A DNA stretch of 64,000 nt from Rippkaea orientalis PCC 8801 (GCF_000021805.1 NC_011726.1:62001-126000); one strand, 5' to 3'; counted from the stretch's first letter, positions 52,651-62,390 are shown. The notes: generated from the letters alone by a model not told the origin. Numbers and translations are program-made.

Positions 52651-53190
52651 TTATTTATTAACTGAGCGCAGTATAACAATAATGGCATCAACAATCTTCA
52701 GATTAGTAAGAGTCCCAATAAACACCTTTTTGCCAGATTTTAAGGGTAAAATAACGACAGAATGCTCTCTTGAAATATCCTGACTAATCACTTTATTAAA
52801 AGGAATGGTTTCTTGATAGGGTAAAATACCAAACCAACTTCGTCCGCTAAGGTTAATTATCGCTTGTTCACGCATAAAAGTAACTAAGTTAGGTCGTTTG
52901 ATAGATAAGGCAAAAAGACTTAGTAAAATAAAAAATAAGCCTGCCAATTTCACAAAAATAATAGCTGTATTACCTTTAAGTTTAGTGATCAAAAACCCCG
53001 ATATTGTTATCTTAGCTTCTAACGAGTCAGGATCAAAAGGAGATTGTATTATTAAAAAAATACCAAAAAGGATTAATAAGCAGAATAACAGATTATGCAA
53101 AGCAGTTAATACTGGAGAATAGGAGTTACTAATCACAATCTGATTTTCTGTACATTCAAGAATTTCTGTTTTTTCTTCCATAACTATCAT
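52651..53190 (-). CDS. Small membrane protein, two helices, hypothetical
   Basis: 179 aa. Two hydrophobic segments (about 30-47 and 80-102), then a soluble C-terminal half with beta-like strands ('IINLSGRSWFGILPYQETIPFNKVISQDI', 'VVILPLKSGKKVFIGTL') resembling a PH-like membrane domain. No enzyme motif. Separated by 17 bp from the GT-C-like gene on its right, same strand. Function unknown. Confidence 0.55.
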   Translation of the reverse strand: MIVMEEKTEILECTENQIVISNSYSPVLTALHNLLFCLLILFGIFLIIQSPFDPDSLEAKITISGFLITKLKGNTAIIFVKLAGLFFILLSLFALSIKRPNLVTFMREQAIINLSGRSWFGILPYQETIPFNKVISQDISREHSVVILPLKSGKKVFIGTLTNLKIVDAIIVILRSVNK

Positions 53191-53207
53191 TAATTATAGA
53201 CTAACGA

Positions 53208-54617
53208 CTAGCGATTAACAATATGATTAATAAAGTGAGGAATAGCAAACAGTTGATTAGACAAAATTTGACCCATCGTAACAGGATCTTCAGAAGGAAT
53301 CATCGCCGATTCATATTGTAGAACTAATAGACCATTCCAGCCAATTAAAAATAGAGTAATGAAAATACCAATAAGCTGCGATCGCTTCACAGGTAAGTTA
53401 TCCCAAAAAGCAGCTAATCCCCAGACAAAAATTAAACTACAACTCGAAAACATTCTCCCTCCAAAACTTGATCCTTGCCACCAACACCACCAAGCAGAAA
53501 CTAAATAGACTTGTAACCCAAAAGCCACTAAAAAACTACTCACTAAAATGGGTAATTTTCGGATCATTAATATTAACCCAACCATAGCCAAAAATAAAAT
53601 AGGATGCCAGAAAAAAAGTCCCCGATGTCCTGAAAATAAAACATTAATAATTTGTGGTTTTAACCAATTAAAACTTGATCCATAACCGCCTGCTGCCCCT
53701 TCTTGTAGGTAAGGAATATTAAAAAAACTGCCATATTGCCATTGATAAATCAGAATTTGGGGAAGCTGCATTAAACAAGCCATCAATCCAATAATCATTA
53801 ATGGGATAATATCTTCAAGGGTAATCAGATCTTTTAGTTGATTACTTTTAGCTTCCTTTCTTCGTTGAATTATTCGACTCATAATTTCCCAAATAATCAT
53901 CAAAACAGGAACACTAAAAAACAAAATATCTTGAGGACGAACTAAAGCTCCTAATCCTAGAATAAGCCCTAATAAAATTTGATTACGGGGTTGTTTTATC
54001 CAGTTTGTTGCAATACAAACGTAAAGAAAAATAGAAATTAAAAATTGAGAAACGGCATGAGACATAGAAGCTTCAAGAGTTAGGTAAAAACTCAAAGGAG
54101 AAGCAAACCATACACCTGCAACGGCTAAAATAGAAGCTATTGGACTAAAAAATAATCGCGCAGCTTTATAACAAATAACCAGTCCCGCAATACCTAACCC
54201 AATACTCCCTAAACAATAGAATAATTCATAGGGCCAAGTCAGTCCATTGGGAGTAACATCTACTCCCAAGGTATTTAACAATAATGTAGCTAAATGTCCG
54301 ACAGCAAAAAAGGGAGAGAGTACCAATCCCATGCCCAAGGTATACTTGCTATATTCAGGAATCGCTTTATCTACCCGAACACCTCCCCCAAAATTAGAAG
54401 CAGAATGGGATAAATATTCGTATTCATTAGCAATACGGAGATCTCCGTCAAAAATCAAAGAACGAAGGGGAGTATAATAACCAATGCCATCCCCGTAGAC
54501 CCCAAAACCCACTAGAATAAAATTGAGGAGGAAAACGCCAAGAGTCAAGCCGATTCCTAACCAGAATAACCGTTTTACCCAAAAGATAGCGATATCCCCG
54601 TCTGTCCCTTGCACCAT
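53208..54617 (-). CDS. Polytopic membrane protein, GT-C-like
   Basis: 469 aa with ten or more membrane helices. The first large loop holds 'DGIGYYTPLRSLIFDGDLRI' with acidic residues after helix 1 (GT-C type, mannosyltransferase-like), and 'SSFGGRMFSSCSLIFVWGLA' late. Third GT-C-like protein in the window. Start ATG 54617. No strong indication of donor or acceptor. Confidence 0.65.
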   Translation of the reverse strand: MVQGTDGDIAIFWVKRLFWLGIGLTLGVFLLNFILVGFGVYGDGIGYYTPLRSLIFDGDLRIANEYEYLSHSASNFGGGVRVDKAIPEYSKYTLGMGLVLSPFFAVGHLATLLLNTLGVDVTPNGLTWPYELFYCLGSIGLGIAGLVICYKAARLFFSPIASILAVAGVWFASPLSFYLTLEASMSHAVSQFLISIFLYVCIATNWIKQPRNQILLGLILGLGALVRPQDILFFSVPVLMIIWEIMSRIIQRRKEAKSNQLKDLITLEDIIPLMIIGLMACLMQLPQILIYQWQYGSFFNIPYLQEGAAGGYGSSFNWLKPQIINVLFSGHRGLFFWHPILFLAMVGLILMIRKLPILVSSFLVAFGLQVYLVSAWWCWWQGSSFGGRMFSSCSLIFVWGLAAFWDNLPVKRSQLIGIFITLFLIGWNGLLVLQYESAMIPSEDPVTMGQILSNQLFAIPHFINHIVNR

Positions 54618-54791
54618 TGCCCTAACCTAGTTGTATTGCATAGTTATTAGTTATAACTGATCGAGAGTTTCTTTTCTGATGTTCCCGATAGTTGAGGGAA
54701 TGATAAAAAAAACTGATACAAACGTAACTTTTTTCTAATCTTTTAATTCCCATTTTCTTAAACTCGATTTATCCTAAAGAATATAGCCAGT

Positions 54792-54869
54792 TCATTCACT
54801 TGCCAAAGCTCTATGCCCCAAAGCTTCTAAAATCTTCCGTGGACTGGTATTATTGTAGATTAATCTCAT
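54792..54869 (-). pseudogene. Short C-terminal-like frame overlapping next gene's upstream region
   Basis: A 25-codon frame (MRLIYNNTSPRKILEALGHR, then ALASE and stop), open further upstream without a start before the J-domain gene's leader. The composition suggests the end of a lost protein, possibly a transposase, but I cannot place it with certainty. Confidence 0.25.
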
Positions 54870-54878
54870 TGCGTGGTA

Positions 54879-55643
54879 ATGAAAGAAGTAGAACAGTATT
54901 ACAGAGTCTTGGGATTAGAGATAGGCGCATCCTTAGAGGAAATTAACCAAGCGTATCGGGATTTGGCGTTTATTTGGCATCCCGACCGGCTACCTAAGGA
55001 TAACGAACGATTATTAGCCAAAGCAGTCGCAAAACTGCAAGAATTGAACCACGCGCGGGAACAACTGAAATCTCGTCAACCTCGTCAACCCCGTCCTTCT
55101 ACTCATCAAAGGACTCATTCTGTTACCACACCCCAAACCACTGCCTATTCTCAATCCTACAATGATTATCCCCGCGATCGCTATTCTAATCATCATTCTA
55201 GCTATCAGGAAACTTCTCATCATTCCTATGCTCACCAGACTTACAACACTCCTAATTCATCGTCCCAACGCCCCTATTATCGTGATTTAACCGGGGCTGA
55301 TTTACAGGGGGCTAATTTGAAAGAAAAAGATTTATCGGGACGTAAATTAATTCAAGCGAACTTGAGTTATGCAGATTTAAGTGATAGTTTCTTACATAAA
55401 GTCAATTTAGAAGGGGCTAATTTATTTCGCGCTAATCTATTTCGCGCTAATTTATTACAAGCGAATTTACGTCAAGCAAATTTACAAGAAGTTAATTTAA
55501 TTGGCGCAGATTTATCGGGTGCGGATTTATCAGGCGCAGATTTAACAGGGGCTAAAGTCAGTTCAGGAAATCGCATTATGGTAAAGTTAACAGGAGTCAT
55601 TTTAAAAGGGGCAATTTTACCTGATGGAACCCTGCATCGTTAG
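54879..55643 (+). CDS. J-domain protein with C-terminal pentapeptide repeats
   Basis: 254 aa from ATG 54879; a GTG at 54873 would add two residues. Residues 1-65 form a J-domain with helix II and the HPD motif (34-36; 'YRDLAFIWHPDRLP'). A Ser/Tyr/His-rich, disordered linker (about 65-135) joins it to twelve or so pentapeptide repeats (A(D/N)LxG/A pattern: 'ADLQGANLKEKDLSG', 'ANLFRANLFRANLLQANLRQ', 'GADLSGADLSGADLTGA'), a right-handed quadrilateral beta-helix. It may recruit Hsp70 to a client bound by the helix. Seen from time to time in cyanobacteria; role unknown. Confidence 0.88.
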   Translation: MKEVEQYYRVLGLEIGASLEEINQAYRDLAFIWHPDRLPKDNERLLAKAVAKLQELNHAREQLKSRQPRQPRPSTHQRTHSVTTPQTTAYSQSYNDYPRDRYSNHHSSYQETSHHSYAHQTYNTPNSSSQRPYYRDLTGADLQGANLKEKDLSGRKLIQANLSYADLSDSFLHKVNLEGANLFRANLFRANLLQANLRQANLQEVNLIGADLSGADLSGADLTGAKVSSGNRIMVKLTGVILKGAILPDGTLHR

Positions 55644-55940
55644 ATAAGATTAAGGCTAAAAATCGATGAGATAGGATCGCTATTGATCAATTAATTCATC
55701 AAGTGATATCCAGAAATAGAACCAGAACGAGAATTAATTGTTACCTTAAGTCAATTTAGAGTGAGGGTAGAATTAGAACCGAGATATTTACTTATTAAGC
55801 TTCAGATAATTGAGCTAATAAAGATAGCCAGGCTATAAGGATTCAAAAAGCGATAGAGCAAGGTTGATTTTTTCTTGACAAAACTTTTATGATTGTGGTG
55901 AGAAAATTAGTCTATAAAAACAAACAAATTTGACTTCATT

Positions 55941-57134
55941 GTGAAAAACTCCCTTAAGATTAATCTAAGCCCTTCCCCTGCAACCGAAACCGATGAGTTA
56001 TTCTCTCAATTCCTCTCTCCTGAAGGTGCATTCATCATTTTAGGGGAACAATCCTCTGATACCCTAGTAATGCCCCTAGAACCCAATGCTAGTACGATGT
56101 TTGGACCGAGGGGGGCTTGTTTAATAGCCGAAAATGGTCCATTATGGGTGTCAGACACGGGACACCATCGCCTTTTGGGGTGGAAACAGCGACCCGAAAC
56201 CGATGGACAGCCGGCCGACTGGGTTATCGGACAGCCAAACTTTCACCAGGAAGGCCAAAACGCCAAAGGAACTCCCGCAGCAAACACCGTTAGCGTGCCT
56301 ACGGGAATCTGCCCCTGTGGAGAGGGGTTAGCGGTATCAGATGCTTGGAATCATCGCGTATTAATTTGGAAGAAATTACCCCAAGATAGCAATGTTCCGG
56401 CAGATATTGTCTTAGGTCAGGCCAATTTTAGTCAAAATCAACTCAATCGCGGGGAAATTGAAACGGCAGCCGATAGAATGCACTGGCCTTACGGGGTATT
56501 TTACCATCAAGGGCGGTTATTTGTTGCCGATACGGGTAACAGGCGGGTTTTGGTTTGGAATCAACTACCAGAAGTCAATGGACAACCAGCCGATTTTGTA
56601 CTCGGACAGTCTGGGATGAATTTACGGGATGAAAATGGGGGAGGAACTCCTACTGCTGCAAGTATGCGTTGGCCTCATTCTTTGGCTATTTGGCAAGATA
56701 ACTTAGTGCTTGCCGATGCGGGGAATAATCGTTTGATGATTTGGGATGGCATACCAACAGAAAATAATGCCCCTTGCAAGCTAGTTTTAGGTCAAAGAAA
56801 TTTCCAAGATGTTGAATTAAATCAAGGGGTTTATTGGCCGTCTTCGAGTACTTTAAATATGCCCTATGGGGTAGCGGTTACTAATGATTGGTTAATCGCC
56901 GCAGATACGGCAAATTCTCGCTTATTAGGATGGACTGGGACAGTTGATACGGGAATTTCTGCCCAAGGTTTGATAGGTCAACCTCACTTTCGTAGCAAGG
57001 GTGAAAATGGTTCCTATGGTGCCCCAAATCGTCATAGTTTAAGTTGGCCCTATGGGATTACAATTTGTGGCAATACAGCTATTATTGCAGATTCGGGGAA
57101 TAATCGGGTATTGCTGTGGTATCTTAATTCTTGA
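55941..57134 (+). CDS. NHL-repeat beta-propeller protein
   Basis: 397 aa, GTG start 55941. About six repeats of the form 'VSDTGHHRLLGWKQRP ... PADWVIGQPNF' / 'AVSDAWNHRVLIWKKLP ... PADIVLGQANF' / 'VADTGNRRVLVWNQLP ...' / 'LADAGNNRLMIWDGIP...' / 'AADTANSRLLGWTG' / 'IADSGNNRVLLWYLNS'. Each ends in a (D/N)-x-R motif, giving a six-bladed propeller. No signal peptide, so presumably cytoplasmic. Known family roles are protein-protein or RNA binding; the partner here is unknown. Confidence 0.85.
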   Translation: MKNSLKINLSPSPATETDELFSQFLSPEGAFIILGEQSSDTLVMPLEPNASTMFGPRGACLIAENGPLWVSDTGHHRLLGWKQRPETDGQPADWVIGQPNFHQEGQNAKGTPAANTVSVPTGICPCGEGLAVSDAWNHRVLIWKKLPQDSNVPADIVLGQANFSQNQLNRGEIETAADRMHWPYGVFYHQGRLFVADTGNRRVLVWNQLPEVNGQPADFVLGQSGMNLRDENGGGTPTAASMRWPHSLAIWQDNLVLADAGNNRLMIWDGIPTENNAPCKLVLGQRNFQDVELNQGVYWPSSSTLNMPYGVAVTNDWLIAADTANSRLLGWTGTVDTGISAQGLIGQPHFRSKGENGSYGAPNRHSLSWPYGITICGNTAIIADSGNNRVLLWYLNS

Positions 57135-57199
57135 GATCATAGATAACAATAAAAGTTATCATAATTGCTTATAAGACTTAATTATGAGACTCTAAGAAG

Positions 57200-57982
57200 T
57201 CAATATTGATACCATTGATTATTTCTAATAAAAGCTATTTCCTCGTTATTAGGAAGGAGATCTTTATCAAGAAAAATCTTGGTAAGAGGATGCTGTTTGG
57301 CCACACAGAGATCTAATGCTTTACGCACTTTATTTAATCGGTAATTTCCTCGATGAATCATTTGAGCATCAAAGATTAGAATATCACCAACGTTTAACTC
57401 AATTAAAACAGTTCCAGGTAAGTCCTCACTGTTAGTATGTCCGTTAAGTTGAAAACGTACATTTTTCTCTAATTCAGAATCCCAACGTTGATGGGTTTCT
57501 GGTATGAGTTCAATTCCTTTCTCTGCAACTAAGGGAATACGAATATGTAAAAGACAGAGATTTTTTTGCTCTTTTTTTTGAATTGTATCGTCTATTGAAC
57601 TGTATTGTAAATCTCGATGCCAATAAGGAGACTTACTCTTGTTATGAGAATTAAAAAATAGTTGAGTATTATGAAAAATGATTCCTTGATCAAAGATATT
57701 TTCGACTAAATTGGTTAGTTTTGGAGAAGCTATCAACTCAAAAAACTTAATTCTATCAAGACAATTATCTTGAAAATATTTAGGGTGTGTTAATGAGTGC
57801 ATATTGATCAGTTCATCCCTGATTAAAGCATCCCTATTTTCTTTAAGCCACTGTTGATAAATTGGCTCAACACAAGACGTTATGTGATGGATTTCAGGTT
57901 GACTAAAAAAGTTCCTAATAATAACATAGCCTTGGATATTGAAATCATAGCTTAGGTTAATATAGTCTGGGATATTACTCAT
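57200..57982 (-). CDS. Phytanoyl-CoA dioxygenase (PhyH) family protein
   Basis: 260 aa Fe(II)/2-oxoglutarate oxygenase. Metal-binding HxD: 'PYWHRDLQYSS', and distal His in 'AQMIHRGNYRLNKVRKALDL' with the Arg that binds 2-oxoglutarate. These enzymes hydroxylate diverse small molecules; the substrate is unknown. It lies 7 bp behind a RelE-like protein pair on the same strand. Confidence 0.82.
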   Translation of the reverse strand: MSNIPDYINLSYDFNIQGYVIIRNFFSQPEIHHITSCVEPIYQQWLKENRDALIRDELINMHSLTHPKYFQDNCLDRIKFFELIASPKLTNLVENIFDQGIIFHNTQLFFNSHNKSKSPYWHRDLQYSSIDDTIQKKEQKNLCLLHIRIPLVAEKGIELIPETHQRWDSELEKNVRFQLNGHTNSEDLPGTVLIELNVGDILIFDAQMIHRGNYRLNKVRKALDLCVAKQHPLTKIFLDKDLLPNNEEIAFIRNNQWYQY

Positions 57983-57989
57983 TTTTTTA

Positions 57990-58361
57990 TCATGTTTTCT
58001 TTTTTTTAAACTGATTAGATTGATTTTTCTTGTATCTATATTCTTTACTTTGAATAACTTTAATCACGGGGTCATGGTATTCAGGAGGTATAATATCTTT
58101 TAAGTGAATTGCTCCATTTTCATACATAATATGTAATCTCCATCCCGATATTTTATCAATATAAGCTCGATAAACAGGTTCTTGATATCCGGTCACTTTG
58201 TGTAATTGAGTTTTAGGAAAGCTACGTTGTCTATGACATTCATTATCTTCTAATTCTGCTAAAGCTTCTAAAAATTTTTCCCGATATTCTGGAGGTAAAA
58301 TCTTCCAAGCTTCACGAATAATTCCATATTCATCATATAAAGGTTTATCCCTCATTCTCAA
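57990..58361 (-). CDS. RelE/ParE-fold-like small protein, toxin-like A
   Basis: 123 aa. Central stretch 'QLHKVTGYQEPVYRAYID' followed by 'GWRLHIMYENGAIHLKDIIP' follows the RelE/ParE pattern (vxRaR..dyRiiyxi...ix.ix). Basic C-terminal tail (KKKKT). Overlaps the preceding gene by 17 bp. No typical antitoxin motif (e.g. Phd/RelB/AbrB) adjoins it. Toxin activity is only inferred from fold resemblance. Confidence 0.5.
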   Translation of the reverse strand: MRMRDKPLYDEYGIIREAWKILPPEYREKFLEALAELEDNECHRQRSFPKTQLHKVTGYQEPVYRAYIDKISGWRLHIMYENGAIHLKDIIPPEYHDPVIKVIQSKEYRYKKNQSNQFKKKKT

Positions 58362-58785
58362 TATTCCTTATCTCATTTAACTGCTTTTGATAAAATGACT
58401 CCCGTAAACTTTTTAATACTCGATCAATATTGTTATGATAACAAATTCGTAACAAAGTCATTATTTTACGGTTAAAAATTGGATCATCTTCATAAAACAA
58501 TAAAATTTTCAAAGTGTCGGTAACTCGTAAAACATACAAAGAAGATGTATATTGAGTTAACGGTTGACAAAGTTTTGTTAAATGCTTAAAAAGGTAAGAA
58601 AAATTATTTTCTTCTACTGCTTGTGTTATTCTTTCAAGCTTATTATTAATAGCTTTTTGTTCTAATGAACTAAAATTTGTTAAATCTTGTGTAAAATCTT
58701 CAGTTATTTCTATGATAAAAGATTCTTGTTCTTGAGAAAAAGTTGACTCAGCAATAATCATTTTGTTCTCTCCTTGATAAAACAT
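58345..58785 (-). CDS. RelE-fold-like protein, toxin-like B
   Basis: 146 aa (138 aa from second Met). The C-terminal half, 'YTSSLYVLRVTDTLKILLFYEDDPIFNRKIMTLLRICYHNNID', matches the plan of the RelE superfamily (lyxlRvtdxlRil... DPIFx...). N-terminal part acidic and helical. Partner gene overlaps its end by 17 bp, then PhyH. An antitoxin could be the acidic N-terminal segment of this protein itself, or the pair may form the toxin-antitoxin set. Speculative. Confidence 0.5.
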   Translation of the reverse strand: MFYQGENKMIIAESTFSQEQESFIIEITEDFTQDLTNFSSLEQKAINNKLERITQAVEENNFSYLFKHLTKLCQPLTQYTSSLYVLRVTDTLKILLFYEDDPIFNRKIMTLLRICYHNNIDRVLKSLRESFYQKQLNEIRNIENEG

Positions 58786-58845
58786 TAATAATCATCAACA
58801 CAAATTAACCCCCTCAATTCTAGCGAATCTTCTGGACTAGAATAT

Positions 58846-58871
58846 AAGGGCTTAAATATTTTTAAGCCCTT
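58846..58871. terminator. Hairpin behind putA (AAGGGCTTAAA/TTTAAGCCCTT)
   Basis: Perfect 11-bp arms with TATT loop, 12 bp past the putA stop on the minus strand. It resembles the dispersed GGGCTTAAT palindrome of 45241-45265 (again followed by ACTAAC) and may work as terminator. Confidence 0.55.
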
Positions 58872-58882
58872 ACTAACATTAA

Positions 58883-61858
58883 TTACTCATTGCCTTCAAT
58901 GGGTGCAAACCCTTGACGCTGAATGTTTTCGGTGATATGACGAGGTTCGAGGAACTGTAACAAATAGTCAGGACCCCCTGCTTTTGACCCCACCCCAGAC
59001 AGCTTGAAACCGCCAAAGGGTTGACGAGCGACGATCGCCCCTGTAATGGTACGATTGATGTACAGGTTGCCTACTTCAAACTCATTTTGGGCTCGTTCGA
59101 TGTGTTCGGGACTGCGAGAGTACAACCCCCCAGTTAAAGCGTAGTCTGTCCCATTGGCTACTGCTAACGCTTCATCAAAGTTTTTCACCCGTATTACTGC
59201 AACCACAGGACCAAAAATCTCCTCTTGCGCGATGGTATCCGATGGTGACACATTACTAAAGATGGTGGGGCCGACAAAATAGCCGTTTTCGGGAGACTCC
59301 ATCTGTAACGCTAGGGTTGACTGTTGTTTGCCGATTTCAATGTACTCCTGAATACGCTTTTGCGCCGTGGCATCGATAACCGGTCCGACTTGGGTAGAGG
59401 GGTGATCGGTGGGTCCGATATTTAGCGATCGCGTGGCCTCAACAAACCGTTCTAGAAATGCCTCGTAAACGGGGTCTAACACGATAATACGCGACGCAGC
59501 CGAACATTTTTGACCGGAATAGCCAAACGCGGAAAAGACTGCCCCTGCCACCGCTTGATCGAGATCGCAACTTTCATCGACAATAATAGCGTTTTTGCCC
59601 CCCATTTCGGCAATAACCCGTTTTAGGTGTTTTTGTCCGGGTTGAAGAATAGCTGCGTCTGCATAGATGCGACAACCCACTTCCCGCGATCCCGTAAAGG
59701 CGATCAAATGTACGTCAGGATGGTTGACCATATAAGCACCGACTTGAGAACCCTTTCCGGGGACGTATTGAATAACGCCTTTGGGAATACCCGCTTCTAC
59801 CAGAATTTCGACCATTTTGGCGGCAATGACGCTAGATGTTTCGGCAGGTTTGAGTAGGGTACAATTTCCTGCTACTAACGCAGCGACAGTCATTCCTGTA
59901 GCGATCGCCATGGGGAAATTCCAGGGGGAGATCACCAAAGCAATACCTCTGGGTTGATATTGGTAGCGGTTGGTTTCTCCAGCGATATCATAGCTATATC
60001 CTGCGTCTAACCGTTCCATTTCGGCGGCATAATAACGACAAAAGTCGATCGCCTCGGAGACTTCTGCATCCGCTTGTTGCAAGATTTTCCCGACTTCTAG
60101 ACATACCCAAGCGGAAAGTTCATGACGGCGTTCTTCCATCAAATCAGCCGCTTTCCGCAGGATTTTCGCTCTTTCGGTAGCAGGGGTCTTTTTCCAAGCG
60201 GGAAAAGCTGCTTTTGCTGCATTTAGGGCTTGTTCCGCCTGTTCAATGGACATTAAGCCGATGTGTCCGACAATTTCCGACGGGTTGCAGGGGTTAACGG
60301 AGTCGATAATAACATCGGTTTGGACGTATTCGCCGTTAATCAGGGGTAAATAGGTTTTACCCAGAGAATCTTTGACTTTAGCGAGGGCTTTCTGGGCTCT
60401 TTCCCGTAAGACTTCCCTGGAATAATCGGTGTCAGGGGCATTGACAAAAGTGACTTTTTGTGCTTCTTTCATCTCAGTTTCTCCTTTTATGACAGGAGGC
60501 GCAATGAGTTCTTCTACAGGTCTTTCTTCCAAGTTTTGCCGTAAAAATGAACTATTTGCCGTATTTTCCAATAAACGGCGGATGAGATAGGCCATTCCGG
60601 GTAAGAGGTTGCCGTAGGGGGCGTACACCCGTACGCGATAGCCTTGTTTGACTAAGGCTTTTGCCAGTTGATCCCCCATCCCATATAGTACCTGCATCTC
60701 GAAGGCACGACGCGGGACATTGAGGGTTTGGGCGATCGCGATCGCTTTAGCTTGGGAACGGACGTTATGGGAACCGATAGCAGCATACAAATATTGATGA
60801 TTTTCTAGCAATATCTGAGTCATCTGTTCAAAATTGATGTCTGTTGCTGCTTTATCGTTAAATACAGGTTGTGGCCAATGATTTTGACTCGCTTTAATGG
60901 TTTCTTGATCCCAATAGGCTCCTTTTACCAGTCTAATTGTAATAGGATAACCTCGTTGTTTTGCCCAAGCAATTAAATCATGTAAGTCCTGTTGGGAGTC
61001 TCTTAAATAAGCTTGTAATGTGACCCCAATATCAGTTCTCGTCAGAAATTCCTCTTCTAACAGTAATTCTTTTAGAATCGATAAAGTGAGGTCTTTATAG
61101 ACATATTGCTCCATATCAAAATGGACAGCAACCCCTAATTCTTGGGCACGACGCAATAATACTCGAATAAAGGCACAAACTTTGTCTTTACTTCCTTCAG
61201 GATCGATGGGATCAAATTGGGAATAAAACGCCGTTAATTTGACAGAAACTTGAACTTTTGGTAAGGCTTCTCCATCGGCTTCATCGATTTCTGGAACCTT
61301 CGACCATTTCTGACTTTGTTGGGATAATTCTTCCATCAAGTCGAGGTACTTTTGAAAGTAAGCTTTGGCTTCAGATTCGGTAATAACTGCTTCTCCGAGT
61401 AGGTCAATACTAAAAGCCATTTTTTCTTTTCGCAGCTTCTCAACTGCTTTGATGACCTGCTGTACCGTCTCTCCTGCGATATATTTAAAGGCTAATGTTT
61501 CAACCGATTTACTGACAGTTGCTGCTGCTAATTGTGCCGGGGCAGATTGATAGTCAGTAAAGTTCAGAATGCCTTTTAATGCTGATGGCAATTCAACAGA
61601 TTCTACTCCTAAATATTGCTGTAAATGATGAGCAATTTCGGCATTGCTGCGTAATGCGGGTAAGGTATCAATAAAATGGAATAATTGTACCCTTAACCCT
61701 GGGTTAGCCATTGCCCATCCCATGAGTTTATCATCCAGGCGCATTTGATCGCCGATTTTATCCCATAAAGAGCGTTTTTCGCGGGTTTGGGTGATTAATT
61801 CCCTCGCTATTGATTGGGTTTTGTTTTCGTAGGAATTTGCATCAATTTGTGTGACCAA
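58883..61858 (-). CDS. putA: Bifunctional proline dehydrogenase / L-glutamate gamma-semialdehyde dehydrogenase
   Basis: 991 aa. N-terminal half (about 100-450): FAD-dependent PRODH barrel with 'RLVKGAYWDQET' and 'MQVLYGMGDQLAKAL'. C-terminal half (about 515-975): aldehyde dehydrogenase with VIAEMGGKNAIIV (catalytic Glu) and FGYSGQKCSAASR (catalytic Cys). Converts proline to glutamate. It lacks the N-terminal ribbon-helix-helix DNA-binding domain of E. coli PutA, so it is the short, non-regulating class. No regulator gene adjoins it. Confidence 0.94.
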   Translation of the reverse strand: MVTQIDANSYENKTQSIARELITQTREKRSLWDKIGDQMRLDDKLMGWAMANPGLRVQLFHFIDTLPALRSNAEIAHHLQQYLGVESVELPSALKGILNFTDYQSAPAQLAAATVSKSVETLAFKYIAGETVQQVIKAVEKLRKEKMAFSIDLLGEAVITESEAKAYFQKYLDLMEELSQQSQKWSKVPEIDEADGEALPKVQVSVKLTAFYSQFDPIDPEGSKDKVCAFIRVLLRRAQELGVAVHFDMEQYVYKDLTLSILKELLLEEEFLTRTDIGVTLQAYLRDSQQDLHDLIAWAKQRGYPITIRLVKGAYWDQETIKASQNHWPQPVFNDKAATDINFEQMTQILLENHQYLYAAIGSHNVRSQAKAIAIAQTLNVPRRAFEMQVLYGMGDQLAKALVKQGYRVRVYAPYGNLLPGMAYLIRRLLENTANSSFLRQNLEERPVEELIAPPVIKGETEMKEAQKVTFVNAPDTDYSREVLRERAQKALAKVKDSLGKTYLPLINGEYVQTDVIIDSVNPCNPSEIVGHIGLMSIEQAEQALNAAKAAFPAWKKTPATERAKILRKAADLMEERRHELSAWVCLEVGKILQQADAEVSEAIDFCRYYAAEMERLDAGYSYDIAGETNRYQYQPRGIALVISPWNFPMAIATGMTVAALVAGNCTLLKPAETSSVIAAKMVEILVEAGIPKGVIQYVPGKGSQVGAYMVNHPDVHLIAFTGSREVGCRIYADAAILQPGQKHLKRVIAEMGGKNAIIVDESCDLDQAVAGAVFSAFGYSGQKCSAASRIIVLDPVYEAFLERFVEATRSLNIGPTDHPSTQVGPVIDATAQKRIQEYIEIGKQQSTLALQMESPENGYFVGPTIFSNVSPSDTIAQEEIFGPVVAVIRVKNFDEALAVANGTDYALTGGLYSRSPEHIERAQNEFEVGNLYINRTITGAIVARQPFGGFKLSGVGSKAGGPDYLLQFLEPRHITENIQRQGFAPIEGNE

Positions 61859-62162
61859 GGTTTTATATCCTCCAAAATGGGGTGTGAGTAGTTAGAAGTC
61901 AGGAGTCGTAGGAGGGTTGAGTGAGTCAGTGACGTTCTTGAACCATTAATCTTGCAAAACCCTTCCTTACAAGAGTTAGGAGGATTAAACGGAAGTTATC
62001 CTAAGCAATAAGGATTAAAGTAATCTCCAATAGCCTTTTATGTTCTTTTTTTGAGTGTGTCCTATTGTTTCATGTTGGGCTTGAAAAATCTCCGATCCTT
62101 CATCATACATCCATTTTATCTTGTTGGGGTAGTCAAGAGAAGTTCCCTTTTGAGCAGGGATA

Positions 62163-62258
62163 GCGATCGCTTTCTCTTCGTCCCCATTCCTAAACCTTCT
62201 ATTAGTTTTTAAAAACTAAATTTGATTTTTAAAAACTTACTCAATGTCTTACTGTTGT
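62163..62258. repeat. HIP1-led A/T palindrome block, copy 1
   Basis: Begins with GCGATCGC, passes through CTAAACCTTCTATTAG and the palindrome TAGTTTTTAAAAACTA (62203-62218), a second TTTTTAAAAACTT, and ends near ACTGTT. Homologous to 63057-63133. Confidence 0.7.
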
Positions 62259-62260
62259 AG

Positions 62261-62343
62261 CGATCGCCTTTTATCAGACAAGGGAAAACACCTTATATTC
62301 TGTCACATCATTTACTACAAAAGTAATCAAACTAAAAGTTGAG
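62261..62343. repeat. ~84-bp direct repeat, copy 1
   Basis: Starts CGATCGCCTT and includes ACACCTTATATTCTGTCACA and TTACTACAAAAGTAA (a small hairpin), ends AGTTGAG. Copy 2 at 62391-62474 differs mainly at its left end (one insertion). Confidence 0.88.
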
Positions 62344-62390
62344 GTGACTTTTCTTTGGAGGGTTGATCCCAAAAGAGAAGATAATCTAAG

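Noticed and set aside
55675-55840. About 43 open codons (YPEIEPERELIV...) between the J-domain and NHL genes
   Set aside because: No start codon and an upstream stop; too short to call a gene or pseudogene with confidence.
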